In this document: piece after piece, positions 6,327 to 8,464 of the stretch | Numbering within the stretch: the first letter of the stretch is position 1 | Layout of the letters: every line of letters starts with the position of its first letter | NCBI GenBank assembly: GCA_023386515.1 | Contig: JAEWJQ010000003.1 | Span: forward strand, 1 to 8,464 | DNA length: 8,464 nt | Direction: 5' to 3' | From: Pseudomonadota bacterium | GTDB lineage: Bacteria; Pseudomonadota; Alphaproteobacteria; Sphingomonadales; Sphingomonadaceae | Translations under genes and position numbers: made by a program | Notes under the pieces: generated by a model | The model's input: only the letters and a program-made list of their open reading frames with translations | The model's database searches: none | Told to the model about the DNA's origin: nothing

Positions 6327-6410
6327 CCTAACATCGGCTGATCCTGTTCGATGTCAGAAGGTTATCTGCCCAGAACGGTCGCCCGACGGCGATCCGGCGG
6401 GAGCGGCGCG

Positions 6411-7265
6411 ATGCGGATCCACCACCTCAACTGCGGCACGGACTGCCCGCTCGGGGGCGCCCTGTTCGACGGTCGCAGCCTCGGCCCGCTCGGCCGGATC
6501 GTCTGCCACTGCCTGTTGATCGAGACGGACGCGCACGGCCTGGTGCTGGTCGACACCGGCTATGGCCTGCGCGACGTGGCCCATCCGCACCGACACCCCC
6601 ACCCCCGCATCACCCCGGCGTGGCGGGCGATGCTCAATATCCGACTCCACGAGCGGGAGACCGCGCGGCGCCAGATCGAGGCGCTCGGTTTCTGCGCCGA
6701 CGATGTCCGGCACATTATCGCTACGCATCTCGATTTCGACCATGCCGGCGGGCTGGAGGATTTTCCGCAGGCGACGGTCCATGTCATGCAGCGGGAATAT
6801 GACGATGCGACCGGGCCACGGGCCGGCTTCGTCGCCCGCCACCGCTGGCGTCCTGCACAGATCAACGAGGTGCAGCGCTGGCGCGGCTATGGCGCAAGGG
6901 GCGAACCTTGGTTCGGTTTCGACGCGGTCCGCGATCTGCACGGCTTGCCACCGGAAATCCTGTTGCTGCCCTTGCCCGGTCACACCTGGGGTCACGCCGG
7001 GGTGGCGGTCCGCGGCGACGACGGCCGATGGCTGCTTCATGCCGGCGACGCCTACTTCTATCGCGGCGAGATGCGCAGTGCGCAGCGGCGCTGCACCCCG
7101 GGGCTGCGGGCCTATCAACGGCTGATGGAGGTCGATCGGGTCGCCCGCCTGGCCAACCAACAGCGACTGCGGACGCTGTCGATCGAACGGCGCGACACGG
7201 TCACGATCACCTGCACCCACGATCCGGTCGAACTCGAACGCTTGCAGGCTGGCGACCCGCTGTAG
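6411..7265 (+). CDS. Metallo-beta-lactamase-fold hydrolase
   Basis: This encodes a 284-residue MBL-fold hydrolase in the style of the AHL-lactonase/glyoxalase II-like group. VLVDTGYG (45-52) is the strand-turn before the active site. The metal motif is THLDFDHAGG, giving H106, D108, D110 and H111. Later ligands are probably H191 (GHTWGHAG), D213 (HAGDAYFY) and H270 (CTHDP). The second histidine of the classic HxHxDH motif is Asp here, a variant that may alter the metal site. No signal peptide is seen, so it is probably cytosolic. The ATG at 6411 has GGGAG (6399-6403) at 7-base spacing and begins with MRIHHLNCGT, a normal first strand. The frame is open to an ATG at 6351, but the extra 20 residues are Arg/Gly-rich with no ribosome-binding site. 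The substrate is unknown, and a lactone or thioester is only a guess. Confidence 0.88.
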   Translation: MRIHHLNCGTDCPLGGALFDGRSLGPLGRIVCHCLLIETDAHGLVLVDTGYGLRDVAHPHRHPHPRITPAWRAMLNIRLHERETARRQIEALGFCADDVRHIIATHLDFDHAGGLEDFPQATVHVMQREYDDATGPRAGFVARHRWRPAQINEVQRWRGYGARGEPWFGFDAVRDLHGLPPEILLLPLPGHTWGHAGVAVRGDDGRWLLHAGDAYFYRGEMRSAQRRCTPGLRAYQRLMEVDRVARLANQQRLRTLSIERRDTVTITCTHDPVELERLQAGDPL

Positions 7266-7362
7266 AGCGATCAAGTATTGTTCCTCGGTCGGAACGCCCT
7301 CTACCGAAATCGTGCAGCCGTCACGGCCGGTGGCTTCCCAGCCAGTGTCAAAGTCACGATCC

Positions 7363-7431
7363 GCACCAGTGACGCCACTGATGCCAGCCGCCCCGCACTT
7401 GCATGGGGCGGATATTGCCCAATCTCCGGGC
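7363..7431 (+). other. Cluster of three hairpins between the MBL gene and mntH
   Basis: In the 245-base gap before mntH three stem-loops follow one another. The first is GCA-c-CAGTG-acgc-CACTG-a-TGC (7363-7384). The second is CCGCCCC with GGGGCGG around a 10-base loop (7388-7411), a perfect 7-base stem. The third is GCCC with GGGC (7417-7431), followed by an A-run at 7439-7444. It could terminate the MBL transcript or be a structured leader of mntH. The conserved core of the yybP-ykoY manganese riboswitch is not visible. Confidence 0.38.
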
Positions 7432-7510
7432 GGCGACCAAAAAAGTTCCGCACCGCACAACAAAACATTCCCTTTGCCGATCGGGGCATCATCCGCCACA
7501 CATTCGGCCG

Positions 7511-8464
7511 ATGCCACCCGCTTCCGCCCCCTCGCTGATCGGCAGCCACCGTAGCGTCGCGCTGCCGGTCGGGGGGAGGCCGGGGCGGCGCTTGGCGGCA
7601 TTTCTCGGACCAGGTTTCCTCGTCGCGGTCGGCTATATGGATCCGGGCAACTGGGCGACGGACATCGCCGGCGGCTCGGCCTTCGGCTATACGCTGCTCT
7701 CCGTCGTTCTACTGTCGAACCTGATGGCCATCGTGCTGCAGGCCTTGTCGGCGCGGCTCGGCATCGCAGCCGGGCTGGATCTCGCCCAGGCGTGTCGGGC
7801 GCATTATGCCCGGCCGGTTACCCTTGGACTCTGGGCGCTGGCCGAGATTGCGATCATCGCCTGCGATCTGGCGGAAGTGCTTGGCACCGCGATTGCGCTG
7901 AAGCTCCTGTTCGATCTGCCTCTCGTCTGGGGCGTTTTGGTCACCGCCCTCGACGTCTTCCTGATCCTCGCCTTGCAGCGCTACGGCTTCCGCAAGATCG
8001 AAGCATTCATCGTCGCGCTGCTGCTGATCATCGCCGGCTGTTTCGCGTTCGAACTGTTCCATGCCAAGCCCGATATCGGCGGTGTCGTCGCGGGCTTGGT
8101 GCCGACACCCGGCATCCTGTCGGATCCGACGAAGCTGTACCTCGCCATCGGCATCCTCGGCGCGACGGTGATGCCGCATAACCTCTACCTTCATTCCTCG
8201 ATCGTGCAGACCCGTGCGATTGAGGACGGTGACGCGGCCAAGGCGGAAGCGGTCCGGCTAGCAACGTTCGACAGTACGCTTGCGCTTGGCCTCGCCTTCT
8301 TCATCAATGCCGCCATCCTGATCCTCGCCGCGGCCGTATTCCATGCCAGCGGCCAGACCGGCGTCGCCGATATCGACGAGGCCTATCGTCTGCTGGCACC
8401 GACCATGGGGGTCGGCGCGGCCAGCATCGTCTTCGGCATCGCCCTGCTCGCCTCCGGACAGAAT
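7511..8464 (+). CDS. mntH: Nramp-family divalent metal transporter MntH (3' end outside window)
   Basis: The first 318 residues of an Nramp (SLC11) proton-coupled Mn2+/Fe2+ importer of the inner membrane are present; the frame is still open at the window edge. Metal-binding residues of transmembrane helix 1 are in DPGN (D44 to N47). Helix 6 carries A218-x-x-M221 in [14 protein letters not shown], matching the Asp, Asn, Ala and Met that coordinate metal in Nramp proteins. Repeated hydrophobic spans are visible, for example 28-43, 61-78, 104-132, 137-154, 163-181 and 255-277. The window stops in ASGQN, the start of a conserved motif of the family; roughly 100-130 more residues are expected. The ATG at 7511 lacks a clear ribosome-binding site and gives a 30-residue Arg/Pro-rich tail before helix 1, so the exact start is uncertain. 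No Fur/Mur or MntR operator was recognised upstream. Confidence 0.93.
   Translation, partial: MPPASAPSLIGSHRSVALPVGGRPGRRLAAFLGPGFLVAVGYMDPGNWATDIAGGSAFGYTLLSVVLLSNLMAIVLQALSARLGIAAGLDLAQACRAHYARPVTLGLWALAEIAIIACDLAEVLGTAIALKLLFDLPLVWGVLVTALDVFLILALQRYGFRKIEAFIVALLLIIAGCFAFELFHAKPDIGGVVAGLVPTPGILSDPTKLYLAIGILGATVMPHNLYLHSSIVQTRAIEDGDAAKAEAVRLATFDSTLALGLAFFINAAILILAAAVFHASGQTGVADIDEAYRLLAPTMGVGAASIVFGIALLASGQN

Noticed and set aside
6351..6410. Earlier ATG for the MBL hydrolase
   Set aside because: No ribosome-binding site precedes it and the 20 added residues are Arg/Gly-rich. The ATG at 6411 has GGGAG at 7 bases and begins the first strand of the fold.
7266..7510. yybP-ykoY manganese riboswitch upstream of mntH
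   Set aside because: Hairpins are present, but the conserved core of that riboswitch class is not found. No Fur/Mur-type palindrome was found either.
6354..7601. Minus-strand open frame (415 codons) opposite the MBL gene
   Set aside because: Most of it mirrors the MBL hydrolase in antisense. Only the part in the gap before mntH looks at all protein-like, and that is reported separately as a weak finding.
1..8464. CRISPR array, defence island, toxin-antitoxin pair or prophage
   Set aside because: No regularly spaced repeats, no cas, nuclease or transposase motifs and no paired small toxin genes were seen. All major frames are housekeeping or metabolic.

Overview
The window looks like chromosomal DNA from a GC-rich alphaproteobacterium, most likely a sphingomonad. 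The reasons are strong G/C bias at third codon positions, a GGAAC-N17-GTT motif of the EcfG general-stress sigma type, an adrenodoxin-type ferredoxin, and protein sequences that read like Sphingomonas housekeeping genes. This placement is an inference from sequence style, because no search could be run.

Layout. Positions 70-1838 (minus strand) hold a two-gene operon: an SRPBCC/polyketide-cyclase-like protein, then a zinc-dependent medium-chain dehydrogenase, coupled by a 4-base GTGA overlap. An EcfG-like promoter precedes it. Divergent from it is a 72-residue, aromatic-free and probably disordered protein (1998-2216). Positions 2217-2655 carry no gene but contain a REP-like inverted pair (2271-2400) and a small AT-richer palindrome cluster (2535-2582). 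A tRNA-Tyr(GTA) gene lies on the minus strand (2656-2741) with a TTGACA promoter element. Divergent from it are a secreted M28-type metallopeptidase (2870-4471) and, 33 bases later, rlmB, a 23S rRNA 2'-O-methyltransferase (4505-5248). rlmB converges on a 2Fe-2S ferredoxin gene (5292-5609, minus) across a short hairpin. The ferredoxin is divergent from an AlkA-like DNA glycosylase (5667-6308), whose stop codon lies inside a strong hairpin. A metallo-beta-lactamase-fold hydrolase follows (6411-7265), then a 245-base spacer with three successive hairpins. The window ends inside an Nramp-family Mn2+/H+ symporter gene, mntH (7511 to past the end).

Most genes are ordinary housekeeping, repair or metabolic functions with no sign of a shared pathway. 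The one coherent functional unit is the dehydrogenase/SRPBCC operon, probably part of the general stress response. No transposase, integrase, CRISPR array, toxin-antitoxin pair or recognisable defence system is visible. The most interesting non-coding signals are the EcfG-like promoter, the REP-like palindrome and the structured region upstream of mntH. I did not find a convincing new biological system.
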